Of a DNA stretch of 64,000 nucleotides, positions 26,640-34,920 are shown piece by piece. The position numbers were made by a program, and so were the translations under genes. The notes beneath the pieces were generated by a model, which saw nothing but the letters and a program-made list of their open reading frames with translations, had not been told where the DNA came from and made no database searches. Source of the stretch: an uncultured Dokdonia sp. (GTDB taxonomy: Bacteria; Bacteroidota; Bacteroidia; Flavobacteriales; Flavobacteriaceae); assembly GCF_947496725.1 (NCBI RefSeq), contig NZ_CANMDS010000003.1:62001-126000 (forward strand), read 5' to 3'. Numbering within the stretch: position 1 is the stretch's first letter; each line of letters starts with the position of its first letter.

Positions 26640-28832
26640 ATGACCCTATCTATCTGGCGATATAGTCACTTTGTACTAGCCTTAGTTTCATCTTTATTTT
26701 TACTCGTCGCAGCTATAACGGGTGTTATACTTGCGGTAGAGCCTATTGCTCATCAAGCAAAAGGATATGATGTACGCGAGCTAGATAGCATCTCACTAGG
26801 CACTACAATAGGTGTAGTTAAAGAAAACTATGATGAGGTTTTTGCCCTAGAAGTAACCACTGCCGGATTTGTAAAAGCGGCCGTGCTTACCTCAGAGATG
26901 GAGACGCAAGATGTCTACATAGATGCGCTTACGGGTGAAACCCTTGCCATTGTACAAGAGCGCCCTTCCATCTATAGCTTTGCGACTAACTTGCACAGAT
27001 CACTGTTTTTAAAAACCCTAGGGCGTGTCTTTGTAGGTATAATAGCGCTATTATTACTCGCTATAGCTCTTACAGGGTTTCTATTGCTTATACAGCGACA
27101 AGGTGGCCTAAGAAAGATATTTGCTAGAGTTCATAAAGATTACCCAGAGTTACGATATCACGTCTTGCTTAGTAGGTGGTTTATCATCCCCATAATTATA
27201 ATTGCTTTTACAGGCGTCTATCTCTCTGCCGAAAAGTTTGAATTAATACCTACTCCACAAACAGAAGTAGCGGAGTACACCCCTCAAGATAATGCTGTGA
27301 GGTATAATCGTGTTACTGAGATACCCTTTTTTAAAGAAATAATGCTCAGTGACGTGCGTGAGGTGGCTTTTCCATTTTCTAGTGATCCAGCGGAGTATTA
27401 TGAGATTGCACTTTCAGATAAAGAGGTTTATGTAAATCAAGCTACTGGTGAGATTGTAAGGAGTACTACATATCCATTTATAGAAGCTGTATCTAAGATA
27501 AGTTGGGTATTACATACCGGAGAAGGAACCGTCTTATGGTCTATCGTACTACTACTGGCTAGTATTTCCATTTTATATTTTATGTACTCGGGTTGTGTAA
27601 TGAGCATAAAACGACTGTCAAAGAAGGGGAGAACGCTCAAAATGCCAGATAAGGATGACTGTGAGTACATCATTCTTGTAGGTTCGGAGACGGGTACAAG
27701 TCACTCATATGCACGCGCGTTGTATCACGACCTTACTGCTGGCGGTAAAAATGTGTTTATGACGATGCTTAACACGTATTCCGCTTTCGCGAAAGCGCAA
27801 CACATCATCATTTTTACATCTACATATGGAGAAGGTGAGGCACCTACAAATGCCAGAAAGTTTATAAAAAATTTTAAAACCATATCACAACTCAACGAGA
27901 TTGCTTATGCTGTGGTAGGTTATGGATCACGTGAGTATCCAGACTACTGTAAGTTTGCCATACAAGTAGATGCACTTTTACAAGCTCAAGCCGGTTTTAT
28001 ACCACAACTGCCGTTACATAAAATTAATAATGGAGATGTGGCTCAAGTAAAAGAATGGGGTGCACAATATGGAAAACGTATAGGTGTAACATTACCGCTA
28101 GACACTAAGAAAAAAGTAAAAAAGGCAGCTTTACAAGACTTCAAAGTCCTTAAAAGAACTGAAATAAATGTAGATGAAACCTTCATTATTACCCTACAGC
28201 CTGTAAGAAAGACCTCATTTACATCTGGCGATTTATTTGCAATCACACCACCAGATACAACAGTCGCTAGGCAGTACTCCATTGCTAGGGTAGGAGACAC
28301 CATAGTTTTAAGTGTAAAAAAGCACAGTATGGGTAAAGGGTCTTCTTATTTATACAGTCTTAATGAAGGTACCGTTATTAAAGCAAGTATAAATCATAAT
28401 AGCCCCTTTCATTTACCTAAAAAGGCTAGACAAGTGGTAATGATTGCAAATGGTACTGGTATCGCACCTTTTATAGGGATGCTAGATACAAAAGCACCTA
28501 CGGAGTTTTACGTGTTTTGGGGAAGTCGTACAGCGGCATCTACTGCACTTTATGATGATTACCTCTTAGAAAAGTATGCAACAAACCCACGTGTACATTT
28601 TTATAAAAGTCACTCCAGAGAGGGAGACAAGCAATATGTGCAAGATGCTTTAAGAGTACGTCGCGACATTCTCCTTAAAGCGATTGAGGATAAGGGCGTC
28701 ATAATGATATGTGGATCGCTGGCGATGCAAAACGATGTGCTTGACCTTCTAGAAGAAACGCTTGCTCAATACGGCACAACAGATATTGCAAGCCTTAAGG
28801 AGTCTGGACAGCTAAAAACAGATTGCTATTAA
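26640..28832 (+). CDS. PepSY-membrane / flavodoxin / FAD-NAD(P) reductase fusion (ferric-reductase-like)
   Basis: A 730-residue fusion. Residues 1-330 are a PepSY-associated membrane region with four hydrophobic helices and conserved His (FATNLHRSLFL, WVLHTGEG) suited to heme. Residues about 340-480 are a flavodoxin domain (ILVGSETGTSHSYARAL, FTSTYGEGEAPTNARKF). Residues about 490-730 are an FAD/NAD(P)-binding reductase module: RQYSIA for FAD, GTGIAPFIGML for NAD(P)H, ending in KTDCY with the C-terminal aromatic typical of sulfite-reductase/P450-reductase relatives. Such proteins move electrons from NADPH across the inner membrane, here probably to ferric iron or heme iron. The iterated palindrome in the flavodoxin domain reads SAFAKAQ. 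Confidence 0.87.
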   Translation: MTLSIWRYSHFVLALVSSLFLLVAAITGVILAVEPIAHQAKGYDVRELDSISLGTTIGVVKENYDEVFALEVTTAGFVKAAVLTSEMETQDVYIDALTGETLAIVQERPSIYSFATNLHRSLFLKTLGRVFVGIIALLLLAIALTGFLLLIQRQGGLRKIFARVHKDYPELRYHVLLSRWFIIPIIIIAFTGVYLSAEKFELIPTPQTEVAEYTPQDNAVRYNRVTEIPFFKEIMLSDVREVAFPFSSDPAEYYEIALSDKEVYVNQATGEIVRSTTYPFIEAVSKISWVLHTGEGTVLWSIVLLLASISILYFMYSGCVMSIKRLSKKGRTLKMPDKDDCEYIILVGSETGTSHSYARALYHDLTAGGKNVFMTMLNTYSAFAKAQHIIIFTSTYGEGEAPTNARKFIKNFKTISQLNEIAYAVVGYGSREYPDYCKFAIQVDALLQAQAGFIPQLPLHKINNGDVAQVKEWGAQYGKRIGVTLPLDTKKKVKKAALQDFKVLKRTEINVDETFIITLQPVRKTSFTSGDLFAITPPDTTVARQYSIARVGDTIVLSVKKHSMGKGSSYLYSLNEGTVIKASINHNSPFHLPKKARQVVMIANGTGIAPFIGMLDTKAPTEFYVFWGSRTAASTALYDDYLLEKYATNPRVHFYKSHSREGDKQYVQDALRVRRDILLKAIEDKGVIMICGSLAMQNDVLDLLEETLAQYGTTDIASLKESGQLKTDCY
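27782..27797. repeat. Iterated palindrome, copy 5 (inside PepSY/flavodoxin reductase gene)
   Basis: Perfect 16-bp CGCTTTCGCGAAAGCG encoding AFAKA between two strands of the flavodoxin domain. Confidence 0.9.
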
Positions 28833-28837
28833 AAACA

Positions 28838-29194
28838 ATGCTTATGTGTACTAATCTCAAAACACTTTCAAAAAATATAGAAGGAGAGCTCTCATACTGC
28901 AAGGGGTGTAAGGTATATCATCTTTATTTTAATAATATATACCTTCAGTTTACTCCTAGAGAGTTTAAGGCGTTTACCAAGTTTGTGTATGAGATAGATA
29001 TAGATTACTGGGAAGCTTCTTGCCAGCGCGCATTGCTCAAGCGTAAGATACCTATACAATCTATGCAACAAAATCTGGCAATGGTTTTTAATCAAAGCGA
29101 GCTTAACGCACTTAAGGACTTATTAAAAGTTAGGACCAAAACAAACCGTTTACTCAAGCCTCACGAGATAGACTATATCTCTTTTCTAAATTAA
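28838..29194 (+). CDS. Small DUF6686-like protein
   Basis: A soluble 118-residue protein with CKGCKVYHLYFNNIYLQFTPREFKAFTKFVYEID, resembling the DUF6686 family: a Cys-rich start, then a conserved strand-helix block. An in-frame TTG at 28823 would overlap the reductase gene; ATG at 28838 is preferred. It closes the iron-linked operon. Function is unknown; the two to three N-terminal Cys could bind a metal. Confidence 0.65.
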   Translation: MLMCTNLKTLSKNIEGELSYCKGCKVYHLYFNNIYLQFTPREFKAFTKFVYEIDIDYWEASCQRALLKRKIPIQSMQQNLAMVFNQSELNALKDLLKVRTKTNRLLKPHEIDYISFLN

Positions 29195-29337
29195 ACAAGC
29201 GTTAGATTTTCTTTAAGGATGTCCTTGAGAAAAAAAAATGAGTAATTGAGAGCATTATAATTACGACATTTGCTAAGTATTTCAAATTCAGCATATAAGT
29301 TGTTGTGAAGTAATATACTAGTAGAAAATATCATTTT

Positions 29338-29351
29338 GCTTTCGCGAAAGC
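29338..29351. repeat. Iterated palindrome, copy 6 (upstream of signalling operon)
   Basis: GCTTTCGCGAAAGC followed by GT, 20 bp upstream of the LytTR-type site of the signalling operon. Confidence 0.9.
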
Positions 29352-29371
29352 GTAAAAAACACTCATTTTTA

Positions 29372-29401
29372 CCACTCGTCGACACTTTTCTACCATCCGT
29401 C
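29372..29401 (+). promoter_or_regulatory. LytTR-type direct-repeat site A (signalling operon)
   Basis: Two 9-bp direct repeats, CCACTCGTC (29372-29380) and CCATCCGTC (29393-29401), are separated by 12 bp. The second repeat ends 55 bp before the candidate -7 box. The geometry equals known LytTR-family targets and suggests that the operon's own LytTR regulator binds here. Confidence 0.7.
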
Positions 29402-29455
29402 TACAGTAAAATGTGTGTTCAACTATTTTTCATCTAAGAATCAATTTTTAATATT

Positions 29456-29463
29456 CATATTTG
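29456..29463 (+). promoter_or_regulatory. Candidate -7 element of the signalling operon
   Basis: CATATTTG matches TAnnTTTG at all but the first base; the site-D promoter has the same octamer. It covers the upstream TTG at 29461, so that codon cannot be the translated start. Confidence 0.5.
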
Positions 29464-29484
29464 TTGACATTTAAAAATAATGAT

Positions 29485-29901
29485 TTGGGGTCAAAAAAAT
29501 TAAAAGTTCTTTTAATAGAGGACGATGCTATTGAAGTTATGAAGCTTAAGAGAGCGATAAAAAAGCTCGAGATGCAACACGACCTCATAGAAGCAAAAAA
29601 TGGAGAAGAAGCGCTTGCTATTCTTAAGGATGAAAATGTGGTTCCAGATATCATATTTTTAGACCTCAATATGCCACGTATAAATGGCATTGAATTCTTG
29701 AAAATTTTAAAAGAAGATGAGGTGTTAAGGTATTTACCTACCATCATACTTACAACATCAAGTAACCGAAAGGATGTACTAGAATGTTACAAACACGGAG
29801 TTGCTGGTTATATCTTAAAGCCGCTTAAGTATGATGATTACGTTCAGAAAATAGAACGCACACTTAATTACTGGAGTCAGAACGAACTAATAAAAGCATA
29901 A
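29485..29901 (+). CDS. Single-domain response regulator (CheY/RcpA-like)
   Basis: This is a stand-alone receiver domain of about 138 residues. The acidic pocket IEDD (11-14), phospho-acceptor Asp60 in FLDLNMP, the switch Thr in LTTSSN and the Lys in LKPL are all present. With no output domain it should act as a phosphate shuttle or sink, as in kinase-receiver-Hpt relays. The start is taken as TTG at 29485 (MGSKKLKVLLIEDD) because the TTG at 29461 lies in the promoter and no in-frame ATG precedes the core. Its stop overlaps the H-NOX start by one base. It is the first gene of the seven-gene signalling operon. Confidence 0.88.
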   Translation: MGSKKLKVLLIEDDAIEVMKLKRAIKKLEMQHDLIEAKNGEEALAILKDENVVPDIIFLDLNMPRINGIEFLKILKEDEVLRYLPTIILTTSSNRKDVLECYKHGVAGYILKPLKYDDYVQKIERTLNYWSQNELIKA

Positions 29902-30443
29902 TGAAAGGAATTGTATTTACAGAATTTTTAGATCTTGTAGAAGATAAGTTTGGACTAGAAATGGTTGACACCCTTCTTGCTAACTCAGAACTTCCGTCTA
30001 ATGGAGTTTATACAGCAGTAGGTACTTATAGCTTTGCAGAGATGGTGAGTTTACTTACTAATCTAAATAAGGAAACTGGTATCGCTATAGACGACTTATT
30101 ATTAGTTTATGGAGAGCACTTTTTTAGTGTAGTAAAGAAGAGTTACCCAGAGTTTTTACTTCAATTTAAAGATCCTTTTGATATGCTAGGATCTATAGAA
30201 AACCACATACACGTCGAGGTTATAAAAATATATCCTGATGCAGAGTTGCCTACCTTTGAAATTGTTAAACAGACTGAAAATGAGCTGGTAATGATTTATA
30301 CGTCTAGTAGGGCGATGCACTCTTTTGGTAGAGGATTAATGAATAAAACATTTGAGCATTTTAATCAAAAAGCTACTATCTTAGTCGAGAAACTAAACGA
30401 TAAGGGTACTGAAGTTAAATTCAGTATCACTGCAGATGAGTGA
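29901..30443 (+). CDS. H-NOX heme nitric-oxide sensor protein
   Basis: A 180-residue stand-alone H-NOX (heme-nitric oxide/oxygen binding) domain starting MKGIVFTEFLDLVEDKFG, as in the family. The proximal heme ligand His102 is at its canonical position (ENHIHVEV). The heme-propionate motif YxSxR is present as YTSSR at 133-137. The residue equivalent to the distal Tyr140 of O2-binding H-NOX proteins appears to be Phe, which favours NO over O2. In other bacteria H-NOX proteins inhibit a partner histidine kinase when NO binds. Here the next gene is a kinase that overlaps it by 8 bp, the standard operon sign of partnership. Confidence 0.93.
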   Translation: MKGIVFTEFLDLVEDKFGLEMVDTLLANSELPSNGVYTAVGTYSFAEMVSLLTNLNKETGIAIDDLLLVYGEHFFSVVKKSYPEFLLQFKDPFDMLGSIENHIHVEVIKIYPDAELPTFEIVKQTENELVMIYTSSRAMHSFGRGLMNKTFEHFNQKATILVEKLNDKGTEVKFSITADE

Positions 30444-32409
30444 AGAAAAAATAAAAATGTATGAACGAGCGCTAGCTCGTGAAAAGGCGGCCCGAAAAGA
30501 GGCCGAACGTATTCTTGAAGATAAGTCTCGTGAACTTTTTTATAAAGGGCAAGAGCTACAAAAGGCAAATGAACAACTCGAAGGCCTTGTGCGGGAAAAA
30601 ACCTCAGAACTTAAAGGGGTTTTTGAAAACATAGTTGATGCTTATGTAGTGACCAATCTTTTTGGTGACGTTTTAAAAATGAATGAAGCTGCAGAGCAGT
30701 TACTAGATTTTAATCTTTCAGAAAAGAAAAACCTCCTAGACACTTTACATAAAGATGATGTAGAGAAGGCTGCTACTGCTTTTCAAAAATTATACAGCAC
30801 AGGCTCTCTCACAGGTTTTAATGTAAGGATTGTCGCTCACGGTAAAACAGTACTACTTGAACTCAATGCAAGTATCGTTTATGATGAAAATCAAATCCCA
30901 ATAGCTGCACAAGGGATTGTACGTGATATAACCGCACAAAAAGCCGCAGAGCGTAAACTTCTCAATTCAGAAAACAGACTCTCTGCAGTGATCTCAAACC
31001 TTGAGAGCGGGATATTACTAGAAGACGAGAACAGAAAAGTAGTGATTGCAAACGAGCGTTTTTGCGACTTCTTTAATATGGCTAGTACTCCAGCTGAGCT
31101 CATAGGTCAAGATTGTACTAATGCAGCAGAGCGATACAAACACCTTTTTGAAAATGAAGAGCGTTTTGTAACTAGAATTAACACACTTATTAAACTTAAA
31201 GAGCAAGTAGTAGGTGATGAATTGCACCTCAAAGATGGCAGAATATTAGAAAGAGATTTTATACCCATCTATGAAGAAGGCATTTACAAAGGTCACCTTA
31301 CCACTTACAGGGATGTAACATTACATAGAAGGTTTAGAAAAAATATTGAGGCAGAAAGGGCTAAGTACAGTAGTATCATTGCAAATATGGAACTGGGTCT
31401 TGTAGAGGTAGATAATGACGACAAGATTCTTATGGTAAACCAGAGTCTTGAAGAAATGTCTGGTTATACTGAAAATGAATTAATAGGCAAGAAGGGTAGT
31501 GAAGTACTTCTTGATGAGAGCTCAAGACAGGGACTCATAGAAGAAAATCAAAAACGCCTTGAAGGCTCATCAAACTCTTATGAGGTAGTCGCAGTGACTA
31601 AAAAAGGAGAAAAGAGACACTGGCTTATAAGTGGAGCGCCAAATTATGATCTAAGTGGTAATATTATAGGCTCTATAGGTATCCACCTTGACATTACAGC
31701 TATTAAAGAACTTGAATTACAAAAAGAGAGTTTATTACAAAAGCTAGCTTCTAGTAATCACGAGTTGCAAGAATATGCACACGTGGTTTCTCACGATTTA
31801 AAGTCTCCATTGCGTAGTCTTGATGCACTATTAACCTGGGTGAAAGAAGATAATGCAGAGGTACTGTCAAGCGATAGTTTAGAAAACTTAGACTTGATGG
31901 GTACCACGCTAGAGAAGATGGAGCAACTCATATCTGATGTGCTTGAATACTCAAGTGTCTCATCAGATGATAAAGAGGAGGAAGATGTATCTGTCTCTGG
32001 AGTAATAGATGATATAGAAAAGTTACTCCACATCCCTGATAATATACGTATAGAGCGAGAAACCACTTTACCTATTATAAAAGCAGATAGAGTGCGTATA
32101 CAACAGCTCTTTCAAAACTTAATGAGTAATGCCATACGTTACTCAGATAAGGAACAGGGTGTTATTAAAATAGCTTGTAAAGAAGGAAAAACACACAATA
32201 CATTCTCTGTATCTGATAATGGGATAGGTATTGAGAAAGAATATCATCATAAGATATTTGAGATCTTTCAATCCCTTAATAAACATAAGGACTCTACAGG
32301 TATAGGTTTATCTATAGTTAAGAAGATAGTAGACTTGTACTCTGGTGAAATTTGGTTAGAAAGTATACAGGGAGAAGGAACAACATTTTTCTTCACATTA
32401 AAAAAATAA
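30436..32409 (+). CDS. Three-PAS histidine kinase, probable H-NOX partner
   Basis: A 657-residue soluble kinase. A charged coiled coil (residues 1-60, EKIKMYERALAREKAARKEAERI) is followed by three PAS domains (about 60-175, 180-300 and 305-425). The HisKA dimerisation helix has the phospho-His in HVVSHDLKSPLRSL, and the HATPase domain carries NLMSNAIRYSD, DNGIGI and GIGLSIVKKIVD. No membrane helix is present, so input must come from a cytosolic partner, most simply the overlapping H-NOX. The kinase core is closely similar to that of the second kinase three genes on, so the two probably arose by duplication. Confidence 0.92.
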   Translation: MSEEKIKMYERALAREKAARKEAERILEDKSRELFYKGQELQKANEQLEGLVREKTSELKGVFENIVDAYVVTNLFGDVLKMNEAAEQLLDFNLSEKKNLLDTLHKDDVEKAATAFQKLYSTGSLTGFNVRIVAHGKTVLLELNASIVYDENQIPIAAQGIVRDITAQKAAERKLLNSENRLSAVISNLESGILLEDENRKVVIANERFCDFFNMASTPAELIGQDCTNAAERYKHLFENEERFVTRINTLIKLKEQVVGDELHLKDGRILERDFIPIYEEGIYKGHLTTYRDVTLHRRFRKNIEAERAKYSSIIANMELGLVEVDNDDKILMVNQSLEEMSGYTENELIGKKGSEVLLDESSRQGLIEENQKRLEGSSNSYEVVAVTKKGEKRHWLISGAPNYDLSGNIIGSIGIHLDITAIKELELQKESLLQKLASSNHELQEYAHVVSHDLKSPLRSLDALLTWVKEDNAEVLSSDSLENLDLMGTTLEKMEQLISDVLEYSSVSSDDKEEEDVSVSGVIDDIEKLLHIPDNIRIERETTLPIIKADRVRIQQLFQNLMSNAIRYSDKEQGVIKIACKEGKTHNTFSVSDNGIGIEKEYHHKIFEIFQSLNKHKDSTGIGLSIVKKIVDLYSGEIWLESIQGEGTTFFFTLKK

Positions 32410-32413
32410 TAAT

Positions 32414-33544
32414 ATGAAAACAGTACAGTTACAGCGACAAAAAGATAAAGAATGGCAGTACCTGTCTGAAAATGTTTCATTAAAATCGCCTTTGGTTCTC
32501 GTTTTTGGTAACAGGTATTTGCTTGAGGATGCTGCTATTTATGAAGAAGTACGATCACTGTTTCCAGATGGCCACCTCATTTTTGGTTCTTCTAGTGGTG
32601 AGATTGTTGCTGGTGCGGTAAATGATGAGCACATTACAATTACAGCAATTGAGTTTGAAAAGACGCGATTTGAAGTACAAACAACGTCTATTATAGAAGC
32701 TCATAATGATAGTGAGCAAGCGGGAAGAACTGTGGTAGAAAAGCTGAGTAAAGAGGGGCTTAAGCACATTTTTGTAATTTCTGAAGGTAGCTCTGTAAAT
32801 GGATCTGCACTTACAAAAGGAATGCAAGAGGCCGCACCAGAAGTTCTTATCACTGGAGGTCTTTGTGGTGATGATGCTCGTTTTGAGAGAACGCTTGCTT
32901 CATATAACCAGCAACCCAAAGAGGGAGAGATTATAGTCATAGGTTTTTATGGAGAAACCTTTGAAGCCTCCTTTTCAATCTATGGTGGCTGGACGCCTTT
33001 TGGTCCAGAGCGACTTATTACTAAGTCTGAAGGAAACGTTCTTTATGAAATAGATGGGAAACCAGCATTAGATTTATACAAGAGATACTTAGGAGATAAA
33101 GCAGAGGAGTTACCTGGGTCTGCACTCATATACCCGCTCAATGTGAAAAGTCAGGAAAATGAACAATCTTTTGTGCGCACCATACTTAATATAGATGAGG
33201 AGCAAAATGCGATGATACTTGCTGGTGATGTTCCTGAGAAGGCTACAGTACAACTTATGATGACTAATATGGATAACATAGCCATTGCATCAGAGACTGC
33301 AGCAAGTAGAGCGATGGAAGGAAGAAAAACACCACCAGAGCTTGCGCTACTTATAAGTTGCATAGGGCGTAAACTCGTACTAGACCAGCGTGTAGAAGAA
33401 GAGGTAGAGGAGGTAATGAGCGTGATAGGTAATGATACCACCATAGCCGGTATGTATTCTTATGGTGAGATTGCACCATTTTATGGTGAGCAAAGTTGCA
33501 AATTGCATAACCAGACAATGACTATCACTTTAATAAGCGAATAG
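32414..33544 (+). CDS. FIST-domain sensor protein (NosP-like)
   Basis: A 376-residue protein made of FIST_N and FIST_C sensory domains. The N part includes HLIFGSSSGEIVAGAVNDEHI and ITGGLCGDDARF. The C part ends with AGMYSYGEIAPF and CKLHNQTMTITLIS, the conserved FIST_C tail. Some FIST proteins (NosP) are heme proteins that bind nitric oxide and regulate a co-encoded kinase that signals through Hpt. Here it directly precedes a sensorless kinase and an Hpt, the NosP gene order. Whether this member binds heme is not proven; candidate ligands include the His in KLHNQT. Confidence 0.85.
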   Translation: MKTVQLQRQKDKEWQYLSENVSLKSPLVLVFGNRYLLEDAAIYEEVRSLFPDGHLIFGSSSGEIVAGAVNDEHITITAIEFEKTRFEVQTTSIIEAHNDSEQAGRTVVEKLSKEGLKHIFVISEGSSVNGSALTKGMQEAAPEVLITGGLCGDDARFERTLASYNQQPKEGEIIVIGFYGETFEASFSIYGGWTPFGPERLITKSEGNVLYEIDGKPALDLYKRYLGDKAEELPGSALIYPLNVKSQENEQSFVRTILNIDEEQNAMILAGDVPEKATVQLMMTNMDNIAIASETAASRAMEGRKTPPELALLISCIGRKLVLDQRVEEEVEEVMSVIGNDTTIAGMYSYGEIAPFYGEQSCKLHNQTMTITLISE

Positions 33545-34576
33545 ATGAACCCGCTCTTAAAAAGACAAATACGAAAATACCTCCCAGAAGACTTAAAAGA
33601 TAGAGAAGATCTAGCTGTGTTTATGGATGCTATTAGTGGCTCTTATGACACCTTAGACAATCAGTTCAAAATGACTCAGAGAGCAATGATGCTCAGTTCA
33701 GAAGAGCTTTTTGAGGCAAATAAATTATTAAGACAAGAAACAGCTCAGCAAAAGTCATTACTAGATAGGTTACAAGCTGTAATTCATAAAGCAAATCCAG
33801 ATAATATTGATGAGAATGCAGAGGAGAGAAACCTAGCAGAGTACATAAGTGAGCAAGCAGAAGAGCTTATACGAGTTAATGAAAATCAAGAGTTGTTATT
33901 ACAAGAACTTGCATTACAAAATCAAGAACTTAACGATTATGCTCATATCGTTTCTCACGACTTAAAATCACCACTACGTAGCATAGAAGCTCTCATAAGC
34001 TGGCTACAAGAAGATTATGAAGAGGCACTGGGTGATGACGGTAAAGAGCAAATAAAACTCATCGTATCACATCTAGAAAAGATGGATGCCCTCATCTCTG
34101 GTATATTGAGCTACTCCTCTATAGATAAGGACTTACGCAAAGAGCGAGAGATAGATCTTAATGCATTACTAGATGAAGTAGTAAATCTACAAGCTGTCCC
34201 TAGTAATGTTGAGGTGATTATAAAAAAGCTACCCGCGATCGTGGCAGATAAGGTAAAAATCCAGCAATTATTTCAGAACCTCGTAGGTAATGCCATTGCA
34301 AATATGGATAAACCAGAAGGTAAGGTGACCATAAGTTGCGAGATAGTCGCTCGGGCTCCCAGATTTAAAATAGCAGATAATGGTAAGGGTATCAACAAAG
34401 CTTACTTTGAGAAAATTTTTCAGATTTTCCAAAAATTAGATAGTAATACCTCAGGTACCGGCATAGGCCTCTCCATAGTAAAAAAGATTATAAACTTTTA
34501 CGGCGGTAAGATCTGGCTTGAGAGCGAAGAAGGAGTAGGAACAACTTTTTATTTTACATTACCACATACTACATAA
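33545..34576 (+). CDS. Histidine kinase without own sensor domain (FIST partner)
   Basis: A 343-residue cytosolic kinase that starts one base after the FIST stop. The first 125 residues are helical and predicted coiled coil (MNPLLKRQIRKYL, SSEELFEANKLLRQETAQQKSLL) with no PAS or GAF domain. HisKA has HIVSHDLKSPLRSIEALISWL. The HATPase part has NLVGNAIANMD, DNGKGI and GTGIGLSIVKKII. The core matches the PAS kinase upstream almost segment by segment. Lack of a sensor domain plus tight linkage to FIST implies that FIST is its input. Confidence 0.9.
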   Translation: MNPLLKRQIRKYLPEDLKDREDLAVFMDAISGSYDTLDNQFKMTQRAMMLSSEELFEANKLLRQETAQQKSLLDRLQAVIHKANPDNIDENAEERNLAEYISEQAEELIRVNENQELLLQELALQNQELNDYAHIVSHDLKSPLRSIEALISWLQEDYEEALGDDGKEQIKLIVSHLEKMDALISGILSYSSIDKDLRKEREIDLNALLDEVVNLQAVPSNVEVIIKKLPAIVADKVKIQQLFQNLVGNAIANMDKPEGKVTISCEIVARAPRFKIADNGKGINKAYFEKIFQIFQKLDSNTSGTGIGLSIVKKIINFYGGKIWLESEEGVGTTFYFTLPHTT

Positions 34577-34894
34577 ATGGAAAAGCCTAATCTAAGCTAC
34601 ATACAAGAACTTTCAGGTGGAGACGCATCTTTTGAAAAAGTACTCATCGGGGTGGTACAAGCAGAGCTTCCTGTGGAGATCGCAGAATATGAAGAGAATA
34701 TGAAAAATTCCGCTTTCGCGAAAGCGGCAGAAAACGTACATAAAATCAAGCACAAGCTAGGTATAGTAGGCCTCGTAGATGGGTACGAACTTGCCATCAC
34801 TTATGAAGCCGAACTTAAAGAAGATAACACACGCCTGGAACAAGCATTTAAAGACATCTTAAATAGCGTCATAGATTTTATAAAAGATTTATAA
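34577..34894 (+). CDS. Histidine phosphotransfer (Hpt) protein
   Basis: A 105-residue Hpt domain with phospho-accepting His55 in VHKIKHKLGIVGL, the equivalent of HxLKG. It begins directly after the second kinase stop codon. It should carry phosphate from the kinases, through the single-domain receiver, to the LytTR regulator encoded next. The iterated palindrome encodes AFAKA at residues 46-50, five residues before the phospho-His, on the helix that leads into the active site. Confidence 0.9.
   Translation: MEKPNLSYIQELSGGDASFEKVLIGVVQAELPVEIAEYEENMKNSAFAKAAENVHKIKHKLGIVGLVDGYELAITYEAELKEDNTRLEQAFKDILNSVIDFIKDL
34710..34727. repeat. Iterated palindrome, copy 7 (inside hpt gene)
   Basis: Perfect 18-bp palindrome CCGCTTTCGCGAAAGCGG, read as Ser-Ala-Phe-Ala-Lys-Ala. 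Confidence 0.9.
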
Positions 34895-34920
34895 TCTGTA
34901 AATTGCATATACAACAATAA

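Noticed and set aside
29461-29484. TTG at 29461 as start of the first response regulator
   Set aside because: It overlaps the candidate -7 box; TTG at 29485 leaves a complete receiver domain.
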